A stretch of 43,083 nucleotides of DNA from a virus: positions 1 to 43,083 of the IMG/VR virus record IMGVR_UViG_3300037115_000025; one strand, 5' to 3'. A program made the translations under genes and the position numbers. Below the pieces are notes generated by a model, which ran no database searches, was not told the origin of the DNA, and saw only the letters and a program-made list of their open reading frames with translations. Positions 13,846 to 21,766 of this stretch are shown piece after piece (position 1 is the first letter of the stretch; each line of letters starts with the position of its first letter).

Positions 13846-14045
13846 GCGACTATCAGCGAGACGCCTACGTTGACAAGGCACCGTACATTGGACCAAATCA
13901 CGAAGATCATGTGGTTCTGATTGACATTCTTGAGGGCGAAGAGATAAGACACCAAATAATATCCTTTGTCTTCGGTGAAAACAATGCCAAAGGTGATGCG
14001 GCCAACCTGAACAAGTGGCGCGATCAGACGAGGTTTACGCAATGA
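13842..14045 (+). CDS. Unknown 67-residue protein
   Basis: ATGA overlaps at both ends (13842 and 14042). The product starts MSDYQRDAYVDKAPYIG and has a central strand-rich part (DHVVLIDILEGEEIRHQII) with a polar C terminus. Nothing recognised. Part of the tightly coupled train. Confidence 0.55.
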   Translation: MSDYQRDAYVDKAPYIGPNHEDHVVLIDILEGEEIRHQIISFVFGENNAKGDAANLNKWRDQTRFTQ

Positions 14046-14671
14046 CAATCAGAGATGACGAAAAGGTAGTTATGTACGACTCACCCGAAGCGGCAACTCG
14101 CGTAGATATGCCGGGTTGGAAGTCGCGGCTAGGACACTTCTACCCCGGAGATACCGCAAGTAGTGAGCATGGCGCACGGTGGTCAGGATGCACTCACATG
14201 ACGTGCGCTTGCGGAAGAGTTCACGATAAGGGGCGCATAATCTGTCGAGCATGTGAAGCCAAGATTGACTGCGACAAGTATTATGCGCTTCCTATCGCCG
14301 ATTGGGATGGAGTAACGCCAACATGTGATGATGATCGGGATAAGTATTTCTGGGATAAAGAGCAACTGCTTGACGAGATGTACTGGCAGTTGGAAGAGGC
14401 CAAGAAGCGCGGCGAGGAACCGGAAATGCACGTCGTTATCTGTGAGCCTCACTACCTGCATCAACTAGACGGCAGCGAGTGGGAGGATGATCTTGCTGAT
14501 GAAGGAGAGTTATCGGACGAGGTAGGAGAGGCTCTGGACGCTCTTAACGCTGTCCTCAAGGCGCAAGGACCTTCATGCTGGTATCCCGGCAAGCAGAGAA
14601 TCGACATGGAACCTTTGTGGGCTGAGTTGAAGGCAGATTTGGAAAAAGAGAAGGCGGAAGGACTGCGATGA
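14042..14671 (+). CDS. Widespread phage protein with central zinc ribbon
   Basis: A 209-residue protein from ATG 14042 (ATGA overlap). The N terminus (MYDSPEAATRVDMPGWKSR, then GHFYPGD) leads to a zinc ribbon with TCACGRVHDKGRIICRAC near 60-78, then PIADWDG and DKYFWDKEQL. The middle (VVICEPHYLHQLDGSEW) and an acidic helix (SDEVGEALDALNAVLKAQ) follow. I recall this architecture from many Gram-negative phages, always as an unknown protein. It may bind nucleic acid or a host protein through the ribbon. Confidence 0.7.
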   Translation: MTIRDDEKVVMYDSPEAATRVDMPGWKSRLGHFYPGDTASSEHGARWSGCTHMTCACGRVHDKGRIICRACEAKIDCDKYYALPIADWDGVTPTCDDDRDKYFWDKEQLLDEMYWQLEEAKKRGEEPEMHVVICEPHYLHQLDGSEWEDDLADEGELSDEVGEALDALNAVLKAQGPSCWYPGKQRIDMEPLWAELKADLEKEKAEGLR

Positions 14672-14931
14672 CAACAAAAGAAGCAGAACGTTACGAGCAG
14701 ATGTATCTCGCCTTACGCCGCATAGCCAAAGGTTATGTTTCCACGGGTCAGGTAGATCGTAATGCGGAGAGGCTAGGATTAAGTCCGCACGAGTTTCTTG
14801 AGTACGCTTACGAGAATATACAGCAGGAAGCAAAGAACGGTTTGCGCGGAGTACTGCTTTCAAAGATTGCGACGTATTTTACAGCATCATCTGGACCGCC
14901 GATAGGAACTAAAAAGGATGGGAAACGATGA
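14668..14931 (+). CDS. Unknown 87-residue protein
   Basis: ATGA overlaps at both ends. The product starts MTTKEAERYEQMYLALRR and has a possible helix-turn-helix-like section (TGQVDRNAERLGLSPHEFL) in the middle, so DNA binding is possible though unproven. The tail is basic. Confidence 0.55.
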   Translation: MTTKEAERYEQMYLALRRIAKGYVSTGQVDRNAERLGLSPHEFLEYAYENIQQEAKNGLRGVLLSKIATYFTASSGPPIGTKKDGKR

Positions 14932-15305
14932 CTAAACAAAAATCCAAGAAGACTAAGCGCCTATTCAACAATCACGATTTGATGGAAGAGTTCCTGCGGC
15001 TAGATAAGCTGTATTTCGGAGGCAAACTTCCAATACCGTTACGTATTGCCTTTGCACCCATAGACGGCTTAGGACACACGTTCCGATACAGGGAAGTAGG
15101 GAAGCGTAGGAGCAAAGAAGACCGATTTGGTATTCATATAAGTTCTAAGTTGAGATGGTCGAAGAGACTATATATAAGCACGTTGCTGCACGAGATGGTT
15201 CATTTGGAAGAACGCAACGAATACTCATGTGGACCTAGAGGGAAACGATTCAACGGCAGGATGAGGCAGTTAAGTTTTCAGGGAGCTTTTGATGGAATCT
15301 GGTGA
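14928..15305 (+). CDS. SprT-like zinc metalloprotein
   Basis: A 125-residue protein starting at ATG 14928. It has the SprT-type order: an N-terminal helix with LDKLYFGGKLP (25-35), strands with IHISSKLRW, and the metal site HEMVHL at 88-93. The usual third ligand lies in a downstream H-G-P-E-F motif; here the matching stretch reads SCGPRGKRF, so a Cys sits at or beside the place of the His. SprT/Spartan proteins act on DNA-protein crosslinks; phage versions are short and unstudied. It overlaps the next gene by 14 nt. Confidence 0.75.
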   Translation: MTKQKSKKTKRLFNNHDLMEEFLRLDKLYFGGKLPIPLRIAFAPIDGLGHTFRYREVGKRRSKEDRFGIHISSKLRWSKRLYISTLLHEMVHLEERNEYSCGPRGKRFNGRMRQLSFQGAFDGIW

Positions 15306-15510
15306 GCAGCGCCGTGCTAAGATAGCCGACTGTCTACGCCGCAGGAAGGTGAGGCTCAAGAGCATCCACATCTGCCAAGACTGTGGAATGCGGCCTCCAT
15401 TTGAAGATAAAACGCTTTGCGTGGCTTGTTTGGAGTCGAGGCGGAAACTGGGCAGAGAATACAGAGCGCACGAAAAAGCACTTGACATCGCATCGAAGAA
15501 AGCATATTAA
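15292..15510 (+). CDS. 72-residue zinc-ribbon protein
   Basis: GGGAG lies 6 nt before ATG 15292, inside the end of the SprT-like gene. The product starts MESGEQRRAKIADCLRR, then ICQDCGMRPPFEDKTLCVAC, a clear four-cysteine zinc ribbon, and a basic helical tail. Such proteins are often small DNA or RNA adaptors. A TTG three bases upstream is an alternative start. Confidence 0.6.
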   Translation: MESGEQRRAKIADCLRRRKVRLKSIHICQDCGMRPPFEDKTLCVACLESRRKLGREYRAHEKALDIASKKAY

Positions 15511-15527
15511 CAAGAGAGGATGCTTGC

Positions 15528-15809
15528 ATGGGACGGCATAAAAAAGACCCTACGCCTACAGCGGAGATGAAGCAGAGAGCACTGGAGTGGCAGCGGTTTA
15601 GGACGGCCAACATGCTGTCTCAAAAGCTCTTAGCGGAGGTAATAGGCATCAGCAGACGAACAATTCAATCTGTCGAGGCAGGATTACTTGTTCCACAAGA
15701 AAGAACACTTGATGCTTTCAAGGCTCTTCAAATGAAATACGAGGCCGAAGGACGGTCAACCGGAAAGCGCAAAACAAAAACAAATCACCACGACGAAGGA
15801 GAATTCTAA
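15528..15809 (+). CDS. XRE-type helix-turn-helix regulator
   Basis: A 93-residue protein from ATG 15528 with GAGAGG upstream. Residues 22-60 (RFRTANMLSQKLLAEVIG, then ISRRTIQSVEAGLLVP) match the XRE/HTH_3 pattern: S-Q-x-x-L-A-E-x-x-G-I-S-x-x-T-I-Q-x-x-E-x-G. The basic C terminus (GKRKTKTNHH) may help DNA contact. It may control the early-to-late switch; the palindrome at 5212-5228 is one possible site, which is speculation. Confidence 0.8.
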   Translation: MGRHKKDPTPTAEMKQRALEWQRFRTANMLSQKLLAEVIGISRRTIQSVEAGLLVPQERTLDAFKALQMKYEAEGRSTGKRKTKTNHHDEGEF

Positions 15810-16283
15810 ATGGCGGAAGCAATAACTGAGGGTCTTTCAGGTACGGAAGTAATCGACGACGTTTTGGCGCAAATCAAGCGCAAACTATTAACTTCATGCG
15901 ACCTACGCGACAGCGACAACTACGGTCAAGGATATTCAGGAACCATCGAAATCAAGTTGAAATTGCACGCGATGGAAAATCTTCCTGCCGAGTTCTCAAT
16001 CGCAATCCAGCCCAAGGTAGAGCCGCCAGTTTCGACGGAGACAACCATCGTTACGCCTCTGGAACTCACTGAAACCATTGAGATTCCGCAGGAACTTGAC
16101 TTGGAAGTCGTTCGCGAGAGGATCAAGGAACCTGCGGCGTTGCCTCCCGCAAGCGAGGAAGAGGAATCTCGTATGCCTGCGCGATTGAAGAGGAAGTACA
16201 CGAGGCGCACAGGAATACCTACTTTTGAGCAGCCAGCTATGGGCGGAGCGGTTGATTTGGACTCAGACGAAGCCAAGTTCTAG
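15810..16283 (+). CDS. Unknown 157-residue protein with MGGAVDLD tail
   Basis: ATG 15810 follows directly on the regulator stop. The product starts MAEAITEGLSGTEVIDDVL. The N-terminal 85 residues look folded (strands with YSGTIEIKLKLHAM); the rest is a Pro/Glu linker, a basic patch (ARLKRKYTRR) and a tail PAMGGAVDLDSDEAKF. The tail motif is repeated in the next gene product (PMGGAIDLDF), suggesting a shared peptide that docks on a common partner. The stop codon is part of the hairpin at 16278-16298. Confidence 0.6.
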   Translation: MAEAITEGLSGTEVIDDVLAQIKRKLLTSCDLRDSDNYGQGYSGTIEIKLKLHAMENLPAEFSIAIQPKVEPPVSTETTIVTPLELTETIEIPQELDLEVVRERIKEPAALPPASEEEESRMPARLKRKYTRRTGIPTFEQPAMGGAVDLDSDEAKF

Positions 16284-16298
16284 CGTCGGTCGCTAGAA
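16278..16298 (+). terminator. Hairpin overlapping a stop codon
   Basis: TTCTAGCG (16278-16285) pairs perfectly with CGCTAGAA (16291-16298) around TCGGT; the TAG stop of the 15810 gene is within the left arm. No U-tract follows, so it may slow RNA decay or partly terminate. The rest of the gap to 16401 holds no gene; it ends in GGGAGAGGGAAG, the ribosome site of the next gene. Confidence 0.4.
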
Positions 16299-16401
16299 GC
16301 CCCGTCGCCCCTTGAGGTGGAAGCTCGGCTTAGGCAACGTCAATGAGACCGTGAAGTAACCGGGCAGCGGCGGGATAAACATCGGGAGAGGGAAGTAAAT
16401 C

Positions 16402-17208
16402 ATGTCGGAACCGAGTGTACGAGGGCAAAACGGCGGTAATGCTCGTAAGGAAAAACTTTCTCCTGAGAGGCGTAAAGAGATCGCTAAGGAAGCCGCCAAG
16501 AAAAGATGGTCGAAAAAGGATAATCCTCAGCCTGTAGATGGTGCCTTGTATGAGGATGGAATCCACGCAGAGAACATGGGATTAGAACCTACGGTTTATC
16601 CAACCTACGGCGGTATTGAGCGCGATTCAATGCCAATAGTCGAGAAGAATATTAATCCGCCATCCGTACCATTTCAAGCCGTTCCTGTGACGATTAATCC
16701 AGCCGTTCTATCTCCAACCCCCATCCAGCACGCTCCAGAGCCTCCCAAGCCACCTAAGACCCGCAGGAAGCCTATGGTAAAGGAGTTTGGGAAGGCTCAT
16801 TCCTACGCCGAAAAGAGGCTGGCAGAGGCAATTAAGGAACGCGCTGAGGCAATGGGTAAAGTTGCGATGTTGAACGCTGAGATTCCGTCTCTTGTGCAAA
16901 TCATCAGGGCGCTAGGAATGACGCCTAACATGAACGGATTTCAGGACTTCACGGCCTCTATACCAAACATGAACCCCTACCAGCAACCTCAGTACCAGCA
17001 ACCTCAAGTGGCTCCAGTTCAAGACAATAATCCTATTGACCCTGCTCTTTACGCAACAAACGCCAACCCAGTACCAGGACTAGCCCCCGCTGTAGCAAAT
17101 GCTCCTTTGGTCACTGATAAGCCAATGGGAGGGGCTATAGACCTTGACTTTACTCCTGTTGAGGATGAGGGGCCACCACTTCCACGGATGGGCGGAGGAT
17201 GGGTTTAA
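16402..17208 (+). CDS. Unknown proline-rich protein with basic N-terminal motif and MGGAIDLD tail
   Basis: A 268-residue protein. The N terminus GGNARKEKLSPERRKEIAK (10-28) continues to KKRW, a basic motif repeated in phage and plasmid proteins that may bind nucleic acid. A Pro/Asn linker (60-130), a coiled-coil-like helix (130-175) and a Gln/Pro/Asn-rich part with duplicated QYQQPQ follow. The C terminus has PMGGAIDLDFTPVEDEGPP, matching the tail of the preceding gene. Flexible architecture suggests a scaffold or adaptor. Function unknown. Confidence 0.6.
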   Translation: MSEPSVRGQNGGNARKEKLSPERRKEIAKEAAKKRWSKKDNPQPVDGALYEDGIHAENMGLEPTVYPTYGGIERDSMPIVEKNINPPSVPFQAVPVTINPAVLSPTPIQHAPEPPKPPKTRRKPMVKEFGKAHSYAEKRLAEAIKERAEAMGKVAMLNAEIPSLVQIIRALGMTPNMNGFQDFTASIPNMNPYQQPQYQQPQVAPVQDNNPIDPALYATNANPVPGLAPAVANAPLVTDKPMGGAIDLDFTPVEDEGPPLPRMGGGWV

Positions 17209-17279
17209 GCGGCATAATATGTCCAGTTCTGCTCACCACAGATTCACAAAACTGATGTATAGTTTGGATTGAGGCGCTC

Positions 17280-17801
17280 ATGAGCCACGAAGAAAAAGAG
17301 ATTTTGAAACGCCTGTTGCGGGAATCCAAAGAGAACGCTGAGGAGATCGCCCGCGTCCTTCACATCGTCCGCGAAATTGAGCGCGAACTGCGCCCCCAAC
17401 CACAACCCCTAACCCGCTCAATCGCGGTTCAATTCACAGGAGAACCTCCCATGCCTAACAATGCATTGACTTTGAACGTTGGACAGACCTCTCAGGCGTC
17501 CATTCAACCGCTTTTGGCGGATGGCATAACTCCCTCAGGCGGCACACTCTCTGCCGTTTCCTACAGCTTTGCAGACCCCAGCGCCACAGTGGTTTTGAAC
17601 GCTGACAACCTGACCGCAACCGTGACCGGCGTTGCCCCATCCGTGGGCGCGATCTCTGGTTCCGCATCTTGTACGGTTACTGACACTGATTCGGTGGTCT
17701 CGACATGGACTCAGGCGTTCACGATCACCACGCTTGGCGTTGTTCCGCCTTCGCAGCTTACCCAGAGCGTTGCGGTTCAGTTCAGCACCCCAACACCCTA
17801 G
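17280..17801 (+). CDS. Coiled-coil/Ig-like (Big-type) protein with internal start
   Basis: A 173-residue frame. Residues 1-40 (MSHEEKEILKRLLRESKEN onwards) are a helix or coiled coil; from 58 a Big-like Ig domain follows (ALTLNVGQTSQASIQPLL, then NLTATVTGV). ATG 17280 has GAGG at 5 nt. A second ATG at 17451 has AGGAG at 8 nt and would give the Ig domain alone (MPNNALTLNVGQ), so the gene may make two products. The motif LTRSIAVQF near the linker is echoed at the C-terminal end as LTQSVAVQF. Ig-like domains in phages decorate virions or bind host surface glycans. Confidence 0.65.
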   Translation: MSHEEKEILKRLLRESKENAEEIARVLHIVREIERELRPQPQPLTRSIAVQFTGEPPMPNNALTLNVGQTSQASIQPLLADGITPSGGTLSAVSYSFADPSATVVLNADNLTATVTGVAPSVGAISGSASCTVTDTDSVVSTWTQAFTITTLGVVPPSQLTQSVAVQFSTPTP

Positions 17802-17847
17802 TCCGTTCGCGCACGAAGGAACCGCTCGTTTGCCGTGAGGCTCCTGA

Positions 17848-17884
17848 CGACTGCCCTTGATAAGATAATTATTGGGGGCAGTTG
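17848..17884 (+). terminator. Probable terminator hairpin
   Basis: CGACTGCCC (17848-17856) pairs with GGGCAGTTG (17876-17884) with one G-U pair, around an AT-rich loop of 19 nt. It is followed by TGTTTA, a poor U-tract. It stands in the 121-nt gap between the Ig-like gene and the next gene, so partial termination is likely. Confidence 0.45.
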
Positions 17885-17922
17885 TGTTTAGTGGTATACC
17901 TTATATTTAAGGGAGAGATGAT

Positions 17923-18069
17923 ATGACCCAAGAGGACAAGCAAAAAGAATGCGACCGCATCTGCGGTCCAAAGTATAGCAAAGAGAGCGGATTACACTCT
18001 TGCGCACCAGAACTTTGCCCAATTCAAGAGGATTTTTGGAAGAATCCAAAGAGGAGACCGCAACAATGA
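17923..18069 (+). CDS. 48-residue Cys-rich protein
   Basis: GGGAGAG precedes ATG 17923; the stop overlaps the ATG of the secreted-protein gene (18066) as ATGA. The product starts MTQEDKQKECDRICGP and has four cysteines (CDRIC, then HSCAPELC) with a basic tail. The coupling to the following gene supports it. No family recognised. Confidence 0.55.
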   Translation: MTQEDKQKECDRICGPKYSKESGLHSCAPELCPIQEDFWKNPKRRPQQ

Positions 18070-18410
18070 AACGTATCGCTCTAGTGTTCGCCCTCGTGCT
18101 CACAGCCCACATGGCACAAGCACAGCAACCAGCAGCGCAACCTGCACCGCAACTCTCTACATCCGACAAGATTGCTATTCAGAGCCTCCAAAAGACGCAG
18201 GAAGCGGCGGCGAAGGAGTGGAACGACGCCGAGCAGCAGAAACTCTCTGTCCTGCGTGAATGGTCGATGGTGCATCCCGGATTTCACATTCACTACGTTC
18301 CACAGAATCCGAATGACCCGCAAAATTTGATGGTAGAGGCGGATGCTAAGCCAGCGTCAGCAGCAAAGCCAAAGGAAGAGCTAAAGAAGCCTGAAGAGCC
18401 TAAGAAGTAG
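18066..18410 (+). CDS. Secreted or periplasmic helical protein with Sec signal
   Basis: A 114-residue protein. Residues 1-20 (MKRIALVFALVLTAHMAQAQ) are a typical Sec signal peptide with A-Q-A/Q cleavage. The mature part has a Gln/Ala/Pro stretch, a helix (LQKTQEAAAKEWNDAEQ), a segment HPGFHIHYVP and a Lys/Pro/Glu tail. A phage-coded soluble periplasmic protein could belong to lysis or envelope modification, but I see no spanin lipobox or lysozyme motif. The same LREWSMVHPGF segment type is unknown to me. Upstream gene coupled by ATGA. Confidence 0.65.
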   Translation: MKRIALVFALVLTAHMAQAQQPAAQPAPQLSTSDKIAIQSLQKTQEAAAKEWNDAEQQKLSVLREWSMVHPGFHIHYVPQNPNDPQNLMVEADAKPASAAKPKEELKKPEEPKK

Positions 18411-18422
18411 GAGGTGGAGGGG

Positions 18423-18782
18423 ATGACGAAAGATCAGAATGAGCGGCTTGTGCTATCCTTTGAATCAATTGCACGGTCACTAGAGGGCTTGAATGAAACA
18501 GCTAAGCAAGCAGGAAAACGGTATTGGCCCGCACCAGGAGAACAAAGAGAACCAGTCCTCTCCCACGTCCCGAACGAAGAAGATGAAGCCAGAAGGAATC
18601 TCGGAATCAGCGACGGACCAATTGAAGACTGGCTTGAACTTGACGAACCAATCGGAGAACGAAGCGCCCAGTGGCTCAAAGATCACCCCGAAGAAGGCAA
18701 AGTCACTGATGCCGGTCCCAAAGTTGCCAGCAAAAGACAAGCGGGCGGAACTGGCATTAAAGAAGTTAAAAGTAAAGCCTGA
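18423..18782 (+). CDS. Unknown acidic 119-residue protein, overlapping the putative TerS frame
   Basis: ATG 18423 has GGAGG and GGAGGGG upstream. The product starts MTKDQNERLVLSFESIA, then RYWPAPGEQREPVL and NLGISDGPIEDWLELDEPIGE, a pattern I associate with an unnamed phage protein. Its last 290 bases are also read in another frame by the 18493-19365 gene. Both frames have good starts; the composition of this one looks more conserved in the overlap. Confidence 0.6.
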   Translation: MTKDQNERLVLSFESIARSLEGLNETAKQAGKRYWPAPGEQREPVLSHVPNEEDEARRNLGISDGPIEDWLELDEPIGERSAQWLKDHPEEGKVTDAGPKVASKRQAGGTGIKEVKSKA

Positions 18783-19365
18783 GATATTAGCGACGGCTCC
18801 CCAAATAACACCACTGCTGAAAACTAGCGTCAAGGGCGGTCTAAAAGCTGCTCTTGACGCTATGCGTTTTGCTACAGACGATCATGAAATCAATGCGTTT
18901 CTGAGGGTCTATGACAAGATTCCTGTCGGCGCTAGGACAAAGGTTCCGTGGGAAGCGATTGCGATTGCGGCCAAAGTCAACCCTAAGCATCTTCTTGGAG
19001 CCATTCAATTAGCTGTGCAGACCCACTGTTGGAATCGGAGCAGGTTTATCGCCATATCGAACCATCCAGACGTTATGGATAAGCGTGTAGAATACGCAAA
19101 GATGGCGGGCGGTGAGAGGGACAGGACGCAACTGGACATCTCTCTAGGCTTCTTACAATCTCCGAAGGGTCCAACCTTTATCGGCAAGCAGGTTGCGGTC
19201 TTTGGTGGTAACGGAGGTCAAGGAAAGGGTAAGGGCGATGAGGACGAAGGAAAGACAATCGAGGCTCAGTACGACAGCAGCGATGGGTTTGATGATCTCT
19301 TCCCCTCCCCTAACGAAATACAGGATAAACTGGTACCAATCAGACAACGGCTGTTGGAGGGTTAA
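18493..19365 (+). CDS. Putative terminase small subunit (by position)
   Basis: A 290-residue frame from ATG 18493 (GAGGG, 5 nt). The first 95 residues overlap the 18423 gene in a different frame and are Ser/Lys/Asn/Gln-rich; an in-frame ATG at 18709 (MPVPKLPAKDKRAEL) could be the true start but has a weak ribosome site. The folded part has a helical set (GLKAALDAMRFATDDHEI, VPWEAIAIAAKVNPKHLLG, AIQLAVQTHCWNRSR) that could form a DNA-binding fold, then a Gly/Lys/Asp linker and a C-terminal acidic tail. The location, two genes before TerL, suggests the small terminase. I cannot confirm this from motifs. Confidence 0.5.
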   Translation: MKQLSKQENGIGPHQENKENQSSPTSRTKKMKPEGISESATDQLKTGLNLTNQSENEAPSGSKITPKKAKSLMPVPKLPAKDKRAELALKKLKVKPEILATAPQITPLLKTSVKGGLKAALDAMRFATDDHEINAFLRVYDKIPVGARTKVPWEAIAIAAKVNPKHLLGAIQLAVQTHCWNRSRFIAISNHPDVMDKRVEYAKMAGGERDRTQLDISLGFLQSPKGPTFIGKQVAVFGGNGGQGKGKGDEDEGKTIEAQYDSSDGFDDLFPSPNEIQDKLVPIRQRLLEG

Positions 19366-19611
19366 TTGATACGCTTTATCGACCTTGGAAAACAGATCGC
19401 AGAGGACCATAGCGATCCTGATTGGCCGCGAGAGTTTGCATTCTATGATACCCTACAGGCATCTTTCTTATCCTTCTCTGGGCAGCAGATATTTGACAGC
19501 TACGAAGATGTGATAGAGCAGATGGACGATTCAGATGCGGCCTACATAAAGAGGATCATGGGTTTGATTCCAGCATGGGTTCCAAGGGGCAAGCGGACGA
19601 TGGTCAGGTGA
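19366..19611 (+). CDS. Unknown 81-residue protein next to the terminase
   Basis: TTG 19366 follows GGAGG by 5 nt, right after the stop of the previous gene. The product starts MIRFIDLGKQIAEDHSDP and has DWPREFAFYDTLQASFLSF and QQIFDSYEDVIEQ. I recall the same I-R-F-x-D-L-G-K-Q-I-x...WPR-x-FAFxDT pattern beside terminase genes of other phages, without known function. It may be an accessory packaging protein. Confidence 0.65.
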   Translation: MIRFIDLGKQIAEDHSDPDWPREFAFYDTLQASFLSFSGQQIFDSYEDVIEQMDDSDAAYIKRIMGLIPAWVPRGKRTMVR

Positions 19612-19615
19612 CATT

Positions 19616-21754
19616 ATGTATAGCCAAAAGATCATTGATGCCAACCTAGACCTCTTTGAAGCGAAGAATGCTTGGAGACCTATTCGTCACACGCTTGACG
19701 AGGTTACCGAGTTCAAAAAGTATGTTGATTCTGTAGTTAAGATCGGAAGCAACTCTAAAGGCTCTTGGATAGAGAGCGTTGCGCCGATGACCGACAAGCG
19801 CAGAGCGGAAATCAAACGGTGGATTGAGAACGAGCAGGTTCTCTGCGGTTTAGACAGCTTTTACTGGGAGACAAATTATGCGTTCGTATGCGATGAGAAG
19901 GGGCAGATTTACAAATTTCAACCTCGCATGTCTCAAAGAATATACGAGTCAGTAATCGCCGATTTCGATGAGAAGCAAGTGTCAATCGAACTCCTTATTC
20001 TTAAAGGAAGACAACTCGGAATCACGACCGAGACTGCATTGAAGTTCCTGCATAGGATGCTATTCCTGCCCCACACTCAGGCTATTATGGCTTCGGTTAA
20101 GGCGGAGGCATCACAACTCATTTCGCGAATCATCGACACGGCATACGAGCGTTGCCCGTTCTGGTTAGTTCCATACAGGACTCCGAAAAGAGGATTCTCT
20201 AACGGATCAATCTTGTCGGTACAGTCTGGTATGCAGGCGACAGGATTGGCGCAAGGCTGGACCCCATCCTGCGTCCACCTGTCAGAGATCGCCGACATCC
20301 CCGATCCCGTGAAAACTATTGAAGAAGGTCTGTTCCGCGCTGCTCACTCGTCAAAGAATCTGTTCATGGTTTTGGAAGGCACAGGTGGCGGAAACACAGG
20401 ATGGCTTGCAGACACATGGAGAGCGGCAAAAGAAGATTGGCCTAAAGGACAATCAAGACTTTTTCCGATGTTTATCCCGTGGCCGATGTGTCCTGAAATC
20501 TATCCGCAGCCAGACTGGAAAAGGAAATTTCCGATTGAAAATAGCTGGAGACCAAGCGACGTAACACTCAAGCATGTTCGTCGCTGCGAGTCATACATTC
20601 GCAACACGCCATATTTGTCGAGAGTCGCTGGAATCAATTACAGGATGCCCGTGGAACAGCAGTGGTTCTGGGAGTTCAACTATAACCAAGCGTGCAAGAA
20701 TCACACTCAGAAGACTTGGGCATCGCAGATGCCAGCCGACGATTTTGAATCTCTAACAGGTAAACATGATTCAATCTTCGAGCCGGAAGTGATTGACGAA
20801 GTGGAGAATAATATATATGAGATTGTTGGTGATAAGAGACAGAGAAAAAGCGTGGTTCAAGAGTACGCTATCATCGGGCATGACGTTGATGAATCGTTCT
20901 ACCCAGACCCATCTATTATAGATGGAAGCAAACAATCCATTACGGTTAAATGGAAATCACATAGAGACCAGAGGTACGAGTGGGAAATGATTCCACTTAT
21001 ACCAATGGACGAAGAGGTAGAGAGAAATACAATGGACCGTATTTTGATCTACGAGGAGCCGCAAAAAGGACAATACTATTCCTGTGGGATTGACACTGCA
21101 GATGGACTTGGAAAAGAGGATGAGGACAGAACGGTTCTCTCTGTGGCGAACAACAGATTCCAAGGTGAGGCAGATAAACAGGTTGCTGAGTTCACATCCA
21201 ACAAAGTGAATGCGGCTCAGGTAGTGGCATTTGCGGCCTGTCTAGGTGCATATTACGGTCCTTATTGCCCTGACAGTAGAGGGATGAAATATGTAATCGA
21301 GCAGATTGGGAGACCAGGAGAAACGTGCCAGCACCAACTAAAGATGATGGGATTCAACCACCATCACAAACCAAAGAGATACGACAATAAGAAAATCAAA
21401 TCGGAAGCAGGAAGCCATGAAGGATGGTGGTCAAGTCCATGGAGTGTTCCTATGCTCATGACGCGCTTTGTGGAAGCTGTAAACGGTGGCTGGTATGTGC
21501 CGTCGTCTCGTTGGCTGATCGAGGAATTGAAGACCTTAGAGCGCCATGCCACAAGCGGAAAATCCAAGATGGAGCATCGCACAGGACAGCACGACGACAG
21601 GGTGAGAGCGGCTGCGCAATCTTTTTTCACGGCTCACGATATGGATATTCTCACGGAACGAGCGAAAAGGCGTTATGATGTACCAGTGAAGAAGAACAAC
21701 GACCCAAACAAGGGCCGCTGCATGAGCAACACATTTTCAGTTGGAGAGTGGTAA
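19616..21754 (+). CDS. terL: Terminase large subunit
   Basis: A 712-residue packaging motor. The ATPase part has the Walker A-type LKGRQLGITTE (129-139) and Walker B CVHLSEI (219-225); a C-motif-like FMVLEGTGG segment lies near 243-255. The nuclease part begins near 490 with CGIDTADGLG, whose Asp (about 493) is the first metal ligand, and carries HDDRVRAAA (about 658) as the terminal acidic pair. It cuts and pumps DNA into proheads at the portal. The start ATG 19616 follows AGGTG. The length is slightly above average for TerL. Neighbours are a putative TerS and, 2.5 kb on, the portal. Confidence 0.9.
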   Translation: MYSQKIIDANLDLFEAKNAWRPIRHTLDEVTEFKKYVDSVVKIGSNSKGSWIESVAPMTDKRRAEIKRWIENEQVLCGLDSFYWETNYAFVCDEKGQIYKFQPRMSQRIYESVIADFDEKQVSIELLILKGRQLGITTETALKFLHRMLFLPHTQAIMASVKAEASQLISRIIDTAYERCPFWLVPYRTPKRGFSNGSILSVQSGMQATGLAQGWTPSCVHLSEIADIPDPVKTIEEGLFRAAHSSKNLFMVLEGTGGGNTGWLADTWRAAKEDWPKGQSRLFPMFIPWPMCPEIYPQPDWKRKFPIENSWRPSDVTLKHVRRCESYIRNTPYLSRVAGINYRMPVEQQWFWEFNYNQACKNHTQKTWASQMPADDFESLTGKHDSIFEPEVIDEVENNIYEIVGDKRQRKSVVQEYAIIGHDVDESFYPDPSIIDGSKQSITVKWKSHRDQRYEWEMIPLIPMDEEVERNTMDRILIYEEPQKGQYYSCGIDTADGLGKEDEDRTVLSVANNRFQGEADKQVAEFTSNKVNAAQVVAFAACLGAYYGPYCPDSRGMKYVIEQIGRPGETCQHQLKMMGFNHHHKPKRYDNKKIKSEAGSHEGWWSSPWSVPMLMTRFVEAVNGGWYVPSSRWLIEELKTLERHATSGKSKMEHRTGQHDDRVRAAAQSFFTAHDMDILTERAKRRYDVPVKKNNDPNKGRCMSNTFSVGEW

Positions 21755-21766
21755 CTGGAGGGGATA

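Noticed and set aside
16284-16401. Possible tRNA or structured RNA in the 118-nt gap
   Set aside because: No T-loop-like GTTC..A..C, no cloverleaf; only the stop-codon hairpin is convincing.
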